In this document: positions 33,663 through 43,261 of the stretch, piece after piece
How positions within the stretch are numbered: the stretch's first letter is position 1
How the letters are laid out: each line of letters opens with the position of its first letter
Source of the DNA: an uncultured Saprospiraceae bacterium
Lineage (GTDB): Bacteria; Bacteroidota; Bacteroidia; Chitinophagales; Saprospiraceae
Direction: 5' to 3'
DNA: 45,178 nt
Assembly: GCA_938010715.1 (NCBI GenBank)
Contig: CALLVG010000107.1
Span: 1-45,178, forward strand
The notes under the pieces: model-generated
Database searches by the model: none
Told to the model about the DNA's origin: nothing
Seen by the model: only the letters and a program-made list of their open reading frames with translations
Made by a program: the position numbers and the translations under genes

Positions 33663-36600
33663 TTAATCCAATAACATCATTTTGCGAGTAGCAGAATTAT
33701 CTGCAGTTTCGAGGCGGTAATAGTACACCCCTTTCGCATTCAAATCAGTTCTTGAAATTGAAATCTCGTTGTATCCTTTCGGATAATTTTCAGTCTGTGT
33801 TTTAATCAATTTTCCAGAAATATCGAAAATTGAAAGCGTTGCTTCAGAAGCTTCTGGTAGTTCAAAACCAATCAAAGTTCCTTTTGAAAATGGATTTGGT
33901 TTGTTTTGGTAAAGACTGAATGCGTCTTGCGCAATCGCTTCTCCGTTGAATCTCAATTCTACATCTTTCAGTTCTCCTTCCGCATTGAAAGCCTCAGCAG
34001 TTGTATATTCAGAAGTGATCTTTAATACTTCTTTTAAATCAATATCATTTGTTGCGCGAAAAGTCAATTCAAAGAATAATTCTTCTGGTGCATGGTTGGC
34101 ATTCCAACTCGTTGTAATGATTCCTTCATCAACCATTGCAAATCCGAAATTGCTCATTTTTACAAAATCGTTTTCAACAATATTTTCAAACTGAACCATG
34201 TCTGAATCAAATTCTAAAGTAAATTGGTAACCAAATAAGTCAGCCGCATCTTCTACCTCAAATCGAATCGTTTGTGCTGCTCCTGCTTTCAGTGTTGAGT
34301 TTTCAACATTTACAACTTGTAAACCATTCGTTCTATCATCAATTGATTTTAAACTTCCAGTTTGTGCATCACCGTTTACATCCCCGATTTTCACTGCAAC
34401 GAAATTTGAACTTAATTCGCTTGTTGATAAATTGTTGTAATTTATTACTTCAGGAAAACCAAATGGCGCTTTCGGATCTGGAAAGATGTAATCTTTTTCC
34501 ACAAACCTCCATGAAGTATTATTGGTAAATTCATTGTTGATTCTAAGGATTACTTTTCTGATAGCCACGATATCCAATGTCGTAATGGTTCCCGTTCTAT
34601 TCGCATCCGCCGCAATCAAATGGTAAGGCGTTGGCAATTGTCGTGTCTGCAAGACATGTTGAGAAATCAAATAAATATCGAAAGTCGATACTCCATTTGC
34701 TGCATCTGTATTTTTGATTGGCGTAATGGTATAATCATTTTGCTCGGTCAAACCTCCAAATTCAAACATTCCATTTTCATCGGTCATCAAAGAAGTGGTA
34801 TTGTTTCCACTCAATTCTACTTTCACATCCATGACGCCTTCTCCTTTGATGGTTTCGATATTTCCAGCCATTTTCAACGTAGAAGAACAAACCGACATAT
34901 TGTCTTGAATATCAATAAAGGTCACACAGAAATCCCAATTGTCAGCGTCATCTCCGACCCACATTTGCACCATTTGCAAACCTCGATCATCACAATTGAA
35001 ACCTACCGCAGCTGTAGTTGGAACGTTCATCTGATAATCATCAGCAGTAACCAATCCATCACCATTTACATCTGTAATTCTATTCATTCTGAATTTCAAA
35101 TCATCTTCATCAGTACAAAAATCGAAGCTACTTGCATCAAAATCAATTGCCCAAATTTCGAGCGTACCATCTTGCATCAACTCCGCTGAAAGACCATTGT
35201 GACAAACTGGTGTTGGCTTCTTACAATCCTTCACTTCAAATTCAAAACTATGCGTGCCTGTATTTCCACAACCATCAATCGCAAGGAAGGTGATGCTGTG
35301 TTTTCCTAAAGGAAGTGTTTTGCTAAAGGCATCATATCCTTCAGAATCATAAGTACCATTTGCACCCAAATCAAACTTCCATCTAACTGTTAAATCAGTT
35401 GTACATTCTTCATCAATATCTGTTGGGTAGATCGAATAAGTTCCTTCTTTGATGTCGCAAAATCTATTGGTACTACAGAATTCAACCGGCCCATCGTAAC
35501 TAATTACCGGCGCAGTTTGATCTTTTACTCTAATGATTTGTTTATAGGTGTAGTAACCAAATGCGTTGTAATCTTCGTGAGAAATTTTCACTCCACGTGC
35601 ATCGTTTGGCACTTCGATTGGCGCACTGATTCCGTCATAAGCACACCAGTTCATGACGTACCATGTTCTGATAATTTTATAACAAGCACCATCCGTTGAA
35701 ATGTCAAACCTCAAATCTTCGTGATAAGTAGCGATTTGATCACAAGCCATTTCCATGAAAGTTACTTCTGGCGCCTCTTCCATTTCACCACATTCTCCAT
35801 CCCAATCAGCTGGGAACTGAATCATGTATTCATTCTTTGGTTGTACCATAATTGTCTGACGACAACTATTTCTTGATACATTTCCATTTTTATCGATTGC
35901 TTTAAATGTTCTAACAATTGTTCCTGCACCACATTGATCCAATTCTACTCTTGGCTCCAATTCTTCATTATGTGCGCCACAATTATCAACATACGTTGCG
36001 TATCCAAAATGCTCTTGGAGTACCAATGTATCTGTCAAGTCTTGAAGTGTAATTTCATCACAATCAATCCAAACATCTTCTGGCGCTTCACAGGTTGGGC
36101 CTAATTTGTCATAAATTTTGGCCTCAACCATACACTCATTTGAGTTTCCAGAAAAGTCATAGGCTTTCAAAATTACCATGATGGAAGTATCTCCGCAAGC
36201 ATCGTCGCAAGTGAAATTCAAACATTCTCTATAAAGCGAATCTGGTTCGTTCATTCTTTTTATGAAAAGAGAATCAATGCCACAGTTGTCATGAATTCCT
36301 TCGTCAAATTTATCTGCACAAACGATAGCTGTGCCGTCAAGTGTCAAACTGATGTCTGTGAACTCACGACAAATCATTGTTGGAGAAATATTATCTACAA
36401 CTGTAATTTCTACTGCTACTTTTGTTTGGTTAGCACAAGCATCTGTTGCTTGGTAAATGATTTCATGTGTTCCATATTCCAAACCTGGGTTTGGAATATA
36501 TCCACCTTCACGTCCATCAACCCCATTTACATAAATGGCTTCGCCGATTGGTGTAAAAATTTGAATAAATAAATTCTTATCACAATTGTCAAATGCAATC

Positions 36601-39600
36601 GGAGCAGGAATCAAACCAGTTGATGTACAGATTGATTCGTCCTGCGTTACAACTGAGTAGTCTGCTGTAATTTCAAATGGCTCCGCAATGATGGTTGGTC
36701 TAACTTTATCAACAACTTTAATAATTTGAAGGTCGCTGATTTGCTCACCTGTGCACCAGTTCGTCAACGTCCATGTTCTAAAAATTTTGAACATCACTGT
36801 TGTATCAACTCCATCGCAAGTTGCTCCTTTTTCGTCTCTGTAAGTTACAACATACGGACAAGCGCCATGTACTCCATAATTAGGAACACCCGAACCTGTC
36901 ATTTCCAAAATATCTGCATCCTCCAAACCATTCACTGGGTTTCCGCTTGCATCAATTGGTCTATAAATTGGAGTGATAATCGTATCAGGGTAATGCCCTG
37001 CGTTATCAATTATGGTATCAAAAGCAGGACAAAGTCCTATACTCAAATTACAAATATTAGGGTCATCTGTTTCGACAGTTGGTGTACCAAAAGCAGCATT
37101 GGTATCTGTTAGTGGATTATCAATATTATCATCATAATTTGGGTCGAGCGTTACATCCAAACCTTCGTTATCTTTCCAATATCTATAAATGCTATGATAG
37201 GGTGTTACGAACGGGACGTCGTCTCCATTTGGATACGTGCAGTAAAGCATCGCCGTATCAATTGCCTCAACATTATCCAAAATACATTGGTGCAAAGCTG
37301 TTGGCTCAACAATATTTGGGAACGCCGCATATTGCTCACAAGTCCAAGTAACATCATCAGGAAACTCAGGATCGCTTGGCAATAAAACTTTGATAAAAGT
37401 CATACAAAGTTGAGATACGTTTCCGAAATCGTCAGAAGCTTGGTATGTTCTTTTTATGACTGTTTCTAAACAATCGTCATCGTCAAATTTTTCTTCTTCA
37501 ATTAAATTTACAACAGGAATACTACAATTGTCTGTTGCAGTGGGTGCTGCAATCAAATTTGGATCAATTGAACAATTAACCTCAACAGTATCTGTCATCG
37601 GAGGACACATAATTACTGGAGGTTTTTTGTCTTCGATCAATGCAGAACCCCAACAAGAGTTTCCGTCACATCCACCTGAAACATTTATCGTCAAGTTTTG
37701 ACCGATGAATCGGCAGTCAGCAATATTTCCAATTGGTGTTCCATTAAATTCAATATTCACATCAAAACAATCGAAAGTATTGTAAGTGCCTTCCAAAATT
37801 AAATCAGGCGTAATGATTGCTTCTCCGTTTTCATCCAAAGAAATTTGAACATTGTTATTGCAAGCAATCGTTGTATTTTTTAAAGTCACTTCTATCGCAT
37901 CTGAAGTCACACATCCATTTTCAGTTGTTTCAAATACCGTTACGGTAAATGGCCCAGTGCCTTGTCCTGTTTCCCATTCTATAGTTACCGAAATATCATC
38001 TTGAGCAATGATGGTTCCGCCTCCACTTAAAGTCCATGTCGCCTCATTTCCAAAATCATTTACTAAATTGAAAACAGTAATTTCTCCAGGACAAACGAAG
38101 GCTGCACCATCAATTTCAGTTGGCGTAACTGATAATACGATGAACTCAGCTGGCACTCTTTCACTAACACAAACACCACATTCGCATTGTACATAATAAG
38201 TTGTGGTATCTGGAATCGCATTATCCACCAAACCTGCTCCGACTGGATCAAAAACGCTTCCTGTTGCTACCATTGAGCCGCCCATTTCGGCAGTCCACCA
38301 AGTTGTTCTTTGTGTAGAATCTGCGCTACAAGTGATTGTACAAGTTGCTGTCAAACCTTCACTTGCTGGTACGGTTTGGTCTATGCACAATTTATATCCT
38401 TCCACATCTGATGGCGGATCGATTTCCATTTCTGACAATATTTCTACAACTGCCGTTCTCCTACATGCAGGATTAGCAATTTCAACTACTACAACATTAT
38501 ATATCCCTGGTGCTAAACCAGTGAAAGTATTCGTACCAGAAAAAGTTATTCCACCGTCAATTGAATATTCTACGCCAGTCGTAGGAGTGGTTGTAATTGT
38601 AATTTCGCCATTACTCGCTCCAACGCACGACTCATTTTGCACAACAACCGCATCCAATGTAAGTACACATGCACTTGCACCAAAAAATCCAAAATCAAGA
38701 CTATGGTCATTGCAACCTGGGCCACCTGTTGTCACAGGAGTATATGGAAATCCAAAGAGATAACTTGGAACATTTCCAGAACCAATCACTCCATCCGAAT
38801 CATTGAGATTCGGATCTACATTCATACCCATACTATCAATTGTGAGTGTCAGTGTATCAAACAAAGTTTGAGTACTCGTATTAAATTGATTGTAACCAAC
38901 CAAGATGTAATAATCTGTATTGAAAGTTAGATCAGATGTCAAAGAAGAGAAGTAATATTCTCCATTTGCATCGGTTGTGGTGACATCAACAATAGTTCCG
39001 TCGGTTGCATATAAAGCAATATCAACGCCCGGAATAGGTGTCTCAGCTGGATCTTGAATTCCATCCATGTTCGGGTCATACCAAACATAGTTTCCAATTT
39101 CAATTGGAGCCGATTGACATCCTATTTCTAAATCACCTAATCCATTTGCTTTCCCAGAAAAACCGAGTGAACCATCATAAATTTGATAACTTCTATTTCG
39201 CTCGCCTGTAGCATTATCGAACCAAGTTACACCTCCCGTATTGACATTACTAAGAGGGTCAAAAACAGTAGAAATGACTTCTCCTGAACCTGGCTTTATA
39301 GCTAATCCTCCAAGTGCTATTTCTTGATGAAAAGGACTTGTAGAAGGGTTTTGAAAAATATCTGAAAAATAGTATTCACTTCCATTAGGCCCTTGATTGT
39401 TTCCTAACCCACCAGCTGTAGTACATCCTGTATTTCCTTCCAAAGTATAAGTTCCTCCAATATTACAAACCCGAATAATATCTCCTCCTGAATAGGTATC
39501 GTAATAGTCAAAATCATTCGGATCGGGAGAGAATGTACTAAAACCTCCTTGCTGTCCCATTCTATCCAAAAATCCTAAAACCAAAGAACCATCCGCGTCA

Positions 39601-40982
39601 AATTCAATATCAGCAAGAATCGGTTGTGGTCTTTGAAAAAATCCATCCACCTCAGCTAAAACATGGTTATCTGTCCATGGGTACCATTGATTTACACCTG
39701 GGCTTGGAGCTGAAACATATCCTCTTTGAAAAGAAAGATCAAAATCAAAAACAGGTGTAAAATTACCCGCTGCTCCTGCTGGGTCATGGACATAAATATA
39801 TGCGTGCAAATCATCATTATCTTGAGAGACTGATGCATCACAAACAACACCGACGTAAACTTTTCCTTTATAATATTTAACTGCCCAAGGTCTGTGCTCG
39901 CCTCCTACGCATCCTGGATCAGGAATTGGCATTGAGGTTACATCGGTAGCAGTCGGTGCTACATAAGGATCACTTAATGCAATTTTATTTAATGTTTTAT
40001 CAAATAAGTTGATTACCCATAACTCTTTATTGTCTTCAGAAATTTCGATATCTCCCAAAGACATTTTTCCAATCAAACCATACGCATCCGTATCGTGAGA
40101 AGGCAATTGTTTTGTCGCTGGCAATGGATTTCCGATACGAGGATCCGTTCCTGTATCAAAGCCCAGTGCATCTAAATCGATAATATCTAAAATTGAAGAC
40201 GAAGCTGGGTTGTTAGCGTCAATTACATAAATTCCGCCCGTTCCACCTGGACCAAATCCACTGTGGCGACGCAATGTTGACGCTCCAAAAAGCAGCCCGC
40301 TAGTTCTTTGATAAGCTAGTCCCCATAAAGTTCCAACATCTTTTGCGTCTAAAACGGTTGTATTCATATTCATTCCTGACGCATCGTAAGCAACAGAAAC
40401 AATCCCAGGATCAGTCCCAGCATTTCCACCCGCAAGTGGGTCGCCTGCGATATAACAAGGTGTAAAGAAATTTACTTCATTATCTTCTCCACAAAAATCT
40501 GCTGGACAAGCCAATCCTAAATCAACATTACAATCAGGAGACATCGGGTATTGCACCGTTGTTCTTGAATCCGTTCCGTTAGGACTTGGTTTCAAATAAT
40601 CTAACGCAGGAGGAGCAACAAACTCAACTCGATAGCGCACACCATCGGTCAAACCAGAGAAAAAATATTCTCCGTTTGCATCAGTCGTGGTGGAACTAAT
40701 GAGCGCACTTGCATTTCCTGCACCCGTAGATTCATACAGAAAGACTTCAATTGCCTCAAGGCCAAGGCCGTCTTCATCATCAATTCCATTAAAATTGAAA
40801 TCGGTAAAAACGGTTCCTCCTAATACGCCTGCTCCGCCGGGACATGGGCCAGGTGGTGCCATAGTAGCTGCATTAGAATTAGAAATTGACAATAATGTCA
40901 AAAGGGAGAAGAGCATAGCATAATTATAAAATTTTGCTACCCCTCTGTTTAAAGGAAGGATCGTAGAAACTGGGCGTTTCAT
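33663..40982 (-). CDS. Giant multidomain T9SS type A cargo protein (SdrD-B, SprB, HYR/PKD-like, dockerin-like and cohesin-like modules)
   Basis: This 2439-residue protein has a signal peptide (ending SNSNAATMA). It starts with an SdrD B-like domain (GGTVFTDFNFNGIDDEDG, about residues 50-135), followed by a long segment that resembles a propeller (about 170-610), a second SdrD B-like domain (IGNYVWYDPNMDGIQDP, about 622-760), an SprB repeat (NESCVGASNGEITIT, about 775-855) and a PKD-like domain near 950-1035. Many HYR-like units follow (VVDKVRPTI, VEITVVDNISPTMICR, VEVNCSIDP). Near 2035-2100 is a carboxypeptidase-regulatory-like domain, near 2120-2150 a dockerin-like Ca2+ motif (ADANRTGTITTLDIVAIRK), near 2230-2350 a cohesin-like domain, and from 2355 the T9SS sorting domain (LYQNKPNPFSKGT...KMMLLD). 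It is probably a surface adhesin or gliding-type protein. Residue ranges are estimates. Confidence 0.9.
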   Translation of the reverse strand: MKRPVSTILPLNRGVAKFYNYAMLFSLLTLLSISNSNAATMAPPGPCPGGAGVLGGTVFTDFNFNGIDDEDGLGLEAIEVFLYESTGAGNASALISSTTTDANGEYFFSGLTDGVRYRVEFVAPPALDYLKPSPNGTDSRTTVQYPMSPDCNVDLGLACPADFCGEDNEVNFFTPCYIAGDPLAGGNAGTDPGIVSVAYDASGMNMNTTVLDAKDVGTLWGLAYQRTSGLLFGASTLRRHSGFGPGGTGGIYVIDANNPASSSILDIIDLDALGFDTGTDPRIGNPLPATKQLPSHDTDAYGLIGKMSLGDIEISEDNKELWVINLFDKTLNKIALSDPYVAPTATDVTSMPIPDPGCVGGEHRPWAVKYYKGKVYVGVVCDASVSQDNDDLHAYIYVHDPAGAAGNFTPVFDFDLSFQRGYVSAPSPGVNQWYPWTDNHVLAEVDGFFQRPQPILADIEFDADGSLVLGFLDRMGQQGGFSTFSPDPNDFDYYDTYSGGDIIRVCNIGGTYTLEGNTGCTTAGGLGNNQGPNGSEYYFSDIFQNPSTSPFHQEIALGGLAIKPGSGEVISTVFDPLSNVNTGGVTWFDNATGERNRSYQIYDGSLGFSGKANGLGDLEIGCQSAPIEIGNYVWYDPNMDGIQDPAETPIPGVDIALYATDGTIVDVTTTDANGEYYFSSLTSDLTFNTDYYILVGYNQFNTSTQTLFDTLTLTIDSMGMNVDPNLNDSDGVIGSGNVPSYLFGFPYTPVTTGGPGCNDHSLDFGFFGASACVLTLDAVVVQNESCVGASNGEITITTTPTTGVEYSIDGGITFSGTNTFTGLAPGIYNVVVVEIANPACRRTAVVEILSEMEIDPPSDVEGYKLCIDQTVPASEGLTATCTITCSADSTQRTTWWTAEMGGSMVATGSVFDPVGAGLVDNAIPDTTTYYVQCECGVCVSERVPAEFIVLSVTPTEIDGAAFVCPGEITVFNLVNDFGNEATWTLSGGGTIIAQDDISVTIEWETGQGTGPFTVTVFETTENGCVTSDAIEVTLKNTTIACNNNVQISLDENGEAIITPDLILEGTYNTFDCFDVNIEFNGTPIGNIADCRFIGQNLTINVSGGCDGNSCWGSALIEDKKPPVIMCPPMTDTVEVNCSIDPNLIAAPTATDNCSIPVVNLIEEEKFDDDDCLETVIKRTYQASDDFGNVSQLCMTFIKVLLPSDPEFPDDVTWTCEQYAAFPNIVEPTALHQCILDNVEAIDTAMLYCTYPNGDDVPFVTPYHSIYRYWKDNEGLDVTLDPNYDDNIDNPLTDTNAAFGTPTVETDDPNICNLSIGLCPAFDTIIDNAGHYPDTIITPIYRPIDASGNPVNGLEDADILEMTGSGVPNYGVHGACPYVVTYRDEKGATCDGVDTTVMFKIFRTWTLTNWCTGEQISDLQIIKVVDKVRPTIIAEPFEITADYSVVTQDESICTSTGLIPAPIAFDNCDKNLFIQIFTPIGEAIYVNGVDGREGGYIPNPGLEYGTHEIIYQATDACANQTKVAVEITVVDNISPTMICREFTDISLTLDGTAIVCADKFDEGIHDNCGIDSLFIKRMNEPDSLYRECLNFTCDDACGDTSIMVILKAYDFSGNSNECMVEAKIYDKLGPTCEAPEDVWIDCDEITLQDLTDTLVLQEHFGYATYVDNCGAHNEELEPRVELDQCGAGTIVRTFKAIDKNGNVSRNSCRQTIMVQPKNEYMIQFPADWDGECGEMEEAPEVTFMEMACDQIATYHEDLRFDISTDGACYKIIRTWYVMNWCAYDGISAPIEVPNDARGVKISHEDYNAFGYYTYKQIIRVKDQTAPVISYDGPVEFCSTNRFCDIKEGTYSIYPTDIDEECTTDLTVRWKFDLGANGTYDSEGYDAFSKTLPLGKHSITFLAIDGCGNTGTHSFEFEVKDCKKPTPVCHNGLSAELMQDGTLEIWAIDFDASSFDFCTDEDDLKFRMNRITDVNGDGLVTADDYQMNVPTTAAVGFNCDDRGLQMVQMWVGDDADNWDFCVTFIDIQDNMSVCSSTLKMAGNIETIKGEGVMDVKVELSGNNTTSLMTDENGMFEFGGLTEQNDYTITPIKNTDAANGVSTFDIYLISQHVLQTRQLPTPYHLIAADANRTGTITTLDIVAIRKVILRINNEFTNNTSWRFVEKDYIFPDPKAPFGFPEVINYNNLSTSELSSNFVAVKIGDVNGDAQTGSLKSIDDRTNGLQVVNVENSTLKAGAAQTIRFEVEDAADLFGYQFTLEFDSDMVQFENIVENDFVKMSNFGFAMVDEGIITTSWNANHAPEELFFELTFRATNDIDLKEVLKITSEYTTAEAFNAEGELKDVELRFNGEAIAQDAFSLYQNKPNPFSKGTLIGFELPEASEATLSIFDISGKLIKTQTENYPKGYNEISISRTDLNAKGVYYYRLETADNSATRKMMLLD

Positions 40983-41334
40983 GGGATTGTACTTTTTGGT
41001 TAAAGAAAATATATAGTAACTCAGTGTCAGATCAACTCAAATGAGATCTCTGGCACCCTTTCAAAATCAAAATTTGTGTAGGAAAACAATTCAGCTTTTG
41101 CTGAAAATTTAGGAAGCAATTGAACCTAACGCTGGCTCTGTTTTTTAATTTATTGGAAATAGACTGGAATAGGTAGGCGTTATGTAAGTACTTTTTATAA
41201 TGTGAATATTATGCCAAAAAGTTTTAATACGATACCCTGAAAGGGCTAAATAATAGATGTGATTTTTTCATAAAGTGTAAGTCATTGATTGGCAATAGGA
41301 GTGGAAGTTTTCATATTCAAACTCAATTTTAGAA
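40983..41334. other. 5' region of the giant gene, nothing firm
   Basis: No ORF is convincing here. The minus strand has TTTG about 22 bases before TATATATTTTC, which is only a poor match to TAnnTTTG. A short imperfect hairpin with arms gtgtcaga and tctggcac lies at about 41020-41055. The rest is AT-rich. Confidence 0.4.
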
Positions 41335-41336
41335 AT

Positions 41337-41360
41337 AAAAAAAGCCGCGTAACAGCGGCT
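41337..41360 (-). terminator. Intrinsic terminator, distal
   Basis: AGCCGC and GCGGCT form a stem around a 6-base loop on the minus strand, followed by a T-run (TTTTTTT). It is downstream of the thioredoxin-type gene and backs up the longer hairpin just before it. Confidence 0.75.
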
Positions 41361-41390
41361 CTGTTGGTAGGATTTCATTAAACAAAATAT

Positions 41391-41445
41391 AAAAAAGCGC
41401 ATAGCGCCGTCACCGTTATTAAAAATAAAAAGGTGACAACGCTAT
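41391..41445 (-). terminator. Intrinsic terminator of the thiol-redox operon
   Basis: On the minus strand ATAGCGTTGTCACC pairs with GGTGACGGCGCTAT over 14 positions including two G-U pairs, followed by GCGC and TTTTTT. The G-U pairs work only in minus-strand RNA, which fits its role downstream of the minus-strand operon. Confidence 0.75.
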
Positions 41446-41456
41446 ACGATTTGTAA

Positions 41457-41516
41457 AGACGATTCACGAATCGTCTCTGCTTCTTTGATTGATGGAGACG
41501 ATTCGTGAATCGTCTC
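41457..41516. repeat. Pair of inverted palindromic repeats (agacgattcNNgaatcgtct)
   Basis: agacgattcacgaatcgtct (41457-41476) and its reverse complement agacgattcgtgaatcgtct (41496-41515) lie head to head. Each is itself nearly palindromic. Repeats of this type are scattered in many Bacteroidota genomes. Confidence 0.75.
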
Positions 41517-41531
41517 TACGAATCGAACTGA

Positions 41532-42191
41532 TTATTTTGTTTTGATTGAACAGCCAATTGCTTTTGTATAATTCGGATCAGGATCGGTTCCTGCTTCCAA
41601 TGCCGCGATTGCATCTTCTAAAAACTTCTTTTTAACTCCGCTAGCATCTTGCGGATTATCATCAATTGCACCGATGTATCTTACGGTGTGCTCATTGTCC
41701 AACAAAAAGATATGAGGCGTTTTCGTCGCTCCATATTGTGGATAGACCTTCTGACCATCATCAAAAAGGTAAGCAAATTCAAATCCTTTTTCTTTGGCGC
41801 GTTCGCCCATTTTTTCAAAAGAATCTGCAGGTTTCACTTCTGGATCATTTGGATTAATCGCCAAAATTGGATATCCCATTGAGGCATATTTTGAGTGCAA
41901 ATCATTTAATCGGTCTTCATACATCACTGCATAAGGGCAGTGGTTACAAGTGAACGTTACAATGGTTCCTTTCTTACCTGCATAATCTGAAAGTGAGATC
42001 ATCGTTCCATCATGATTTTTTAAATTAAAGTCTGGAGCTTTATCTCCGACATTTAATCCGTCTGTAGATTTATTGCTAACTAATTCTGCTTTTGGTTTAT
42101 CCGCAGATTTTTCAGCAGTGGCGTTGGTCGCATTGTCTTTACATGCAGCAAAAAATACGATGCACGTTAATGCGAAAAGTAAATTTTTCAT
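41532..42191 (-). CDS. Thioredoxin-fold lipoprotein with a CNHCPY motif
   Basis: This 219-residue protein belongs to the AhpC/TSA-redoxin side of the thioredoxin superfamily. The lipoprotein signal ends in VFFAAC (Cys about 17). The active-site region GTIVTFTCNHCPYAVMYED has two cysteines in a C-x2-C arrangement, with the rare CNHCPY version in place of CGPC. GATKTPHIFLLD supplies the cis-Pro region. The likely role is thiol-disulphide exchange in the periplasm or envelope; substrate and partner are unknown. It follows the tlpA-like gene by 11 bases, so the two form a redox pair. Confidence 0.88.
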   Translation of the reverse strand: MKNLLFALTCIVFFAACKDNATNATAEKSADKPKAELVSNKSTDGLNVGDKAPDFNLKNHDGTMISLSDYAGKKGTIVTFTCNHCPYAVMYEDRLNDLHSKYASMGYPILAINPNDPEVKPADSFEKMGERAKEKGFEFAYLFDDGQKVYPQYGATKTPHIFLLDNEHTVRYIGAIDDNPQDASGVKKKFLEDAIAALEAGTDPDPNYTKAIGCSIKTK

Positions 42192-42202
42192 TAGAGTGAT
42201 TT

Positions 42203-42820
42203 TTATAAAAATGTTTTTAAAATAGATTCTAATTCGTCGTGGTTAGCAAATTGCTCACCGATATATTTTCGTTTATTTTTATTGTAAACAATTGTAATAG
42301 GAATTGCGCCATCCCAATTGGTATCCACTTTATCAATCCAACTATTCGCATCAGAATCCACCAGAGATATGACTTCTGATTCCAATTTATTTTCCTTTAT
42401 AAAAGGAAGGAGTTTCGTCTCAATATGTGTTTTAAAATCAAGACTCACCAAAATCACCTTGACAGGTTGATTCGCATATTTTTTATGAATGTCTTCAAAA
42501 TAAGGTAATTCCTCAACGCATGGTTTACACCACGTCGCCCAAAAATTTATGATGTAAGTCGTATCATTTTGGTATTGAAAAATATGCGCCATTTCATCAA
42601 ATGATTCATAAATTGGAATTGTTGGAAGGGATGTTTTGGTTGTTTCTAAAGTTTCAACGTTATCAAGTGTTTCAACTTTTGCAGAAGAAGTATTCCCACC
42701 ACAACCAATAAGAAAAGAGCTGAACCACAAAAGGCACAAAAACGGCACAAAAGATAGAAGTGCTTTTGTTTTCTTTTGTGTCTTTTGTAGTTCAAAAATC
42801 AGCATCAATTTATTCATCAT
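42203..42820 (-). CDS. TlpA-like disulphide reductase lipoprotein
   Basis: I start at the ATG at 42820 (residue 32 of the track ORF), since MMNKLMLIFELQK leads into a hydrophobic stretch and a lipobox (LIGCGGN). The mature domain shows YIINFWATWCKPCVEELPYFEDIHKKY with the C-x2-C site CKPC of TlpA/ResA-type reductases, which keep periplasmic thiols reduced, for example for cytochrome c maturation. The cis-Pro is in GAIPITIVY. It is the first gene of the pair with the CNHCPY lipoprotein. Confidence 0.88.
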   Translation of the reverse strand: MMNKLMLIFELQKTQKKTKALLSFVPFLCLLWFSSFLIGCGGNTSSAKVETLDNVETLETTKTSLPTIPIYESFDEMAHIFQYQNDTTYIINFWATWCKPCVEELPYFEDIHKKYANQPVKVILVSLDFKTHIETKLLPFIKENKLESEVISLVDSDANSWIDKVDTNWDGAIPITIVYNKNKRKYIGEQFANHDELESILKTFL

Positions 42821-42860
42821 TTTAAATTTTAGAAAAAAGAGTAGTACATCAAACCTTACC

Positions 42861-42903
42861 AAAACAAAAAACCGGAAAAAAGATATAAAATCTAATTTCC
42901 GGT
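42861..42903 (-). terminator. Terminator or leader hairpin upstream of the tlpA-like gene
   Basis: On the minus strand ACCGGAAA and TTTCCGGT pair perfectly and are followed by TTTTTGTTTT. It could end the upstream glucosaminidase transcript or act as a leader attenuator for the tlpA-like gene, whose start is 40 bases further on. Confidence 0.65.
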
Positions 42904-43062
42904 AAAAATACAAAATTACATAACGCTACTTGAGCGTCGAGCGATAAGAGATTGATTAAAGTTTTGATGTATTCCTAAACAAAAGTTTAGTCAACCGTGA
43001 AAGCCTAATTCTCTAATTGATTTTTGACAAAAATGAATTAATCCGATTTTTGAAATCTTCTT

Positions 43063-43216
43063 GCTCCAGAGGAGCAATATCTTTGTAGAAAAAATTTAAT
43101 TGAGCTTTTTTCGCTCCAGAGGAGCGACATCTAATTTTGATTTTTAAGATGCCCCTCCTACGGAGCGGTTAGGCTCTTTTATTCTAAGTGCTACAAAGAT
43201 TATGCTCCTACGGAGC
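43063..43216. repeat. Cluster of four gctcc/ggagc hairpin repeats
   Basis: gctccagaggagc occurs at 43063-43075 and 43113-43125; ctcctacggag at 43155-43165 and gctcctacggagc at 43204-43216 are variants in the opposite orientation. The flanks atctttgtag (43079-43088) and ctacaaagat (43191-43200) are reverse complements, so the cluster is two inverted pairs. It fills the gap upstream of the tlpA-like gene; no gene is visible there. Confidence 0.75.
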
Positions 43217-43261
43217 AAGTTTCACAATAAATCTGAGATGTCTCATCTTGTCAAAGAACAC

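Noticed and set aside
34620-35189. 189-residue plus-strand ORF opposite the giant gene
   Set aside because: It is an antisense shadow rich in Ile, His and Cys with no recognisable motif, over well-supported coding sequence.
38203-38763. 186-residue plus-strand ORF opposite the giant gene
   Set aside because: It lies wholly inside the 2439-residue T9SS gene on the other strand; its Ser/Thr/Pro-rich composition follows from the opposite strand and it has no domain motif.
43063-43216. Possible CRISPR array
   Set aside because: The repeats are 11-13 bases, vary in sequence and orientation, are unevenly spaced, and no cas genes are nearby.
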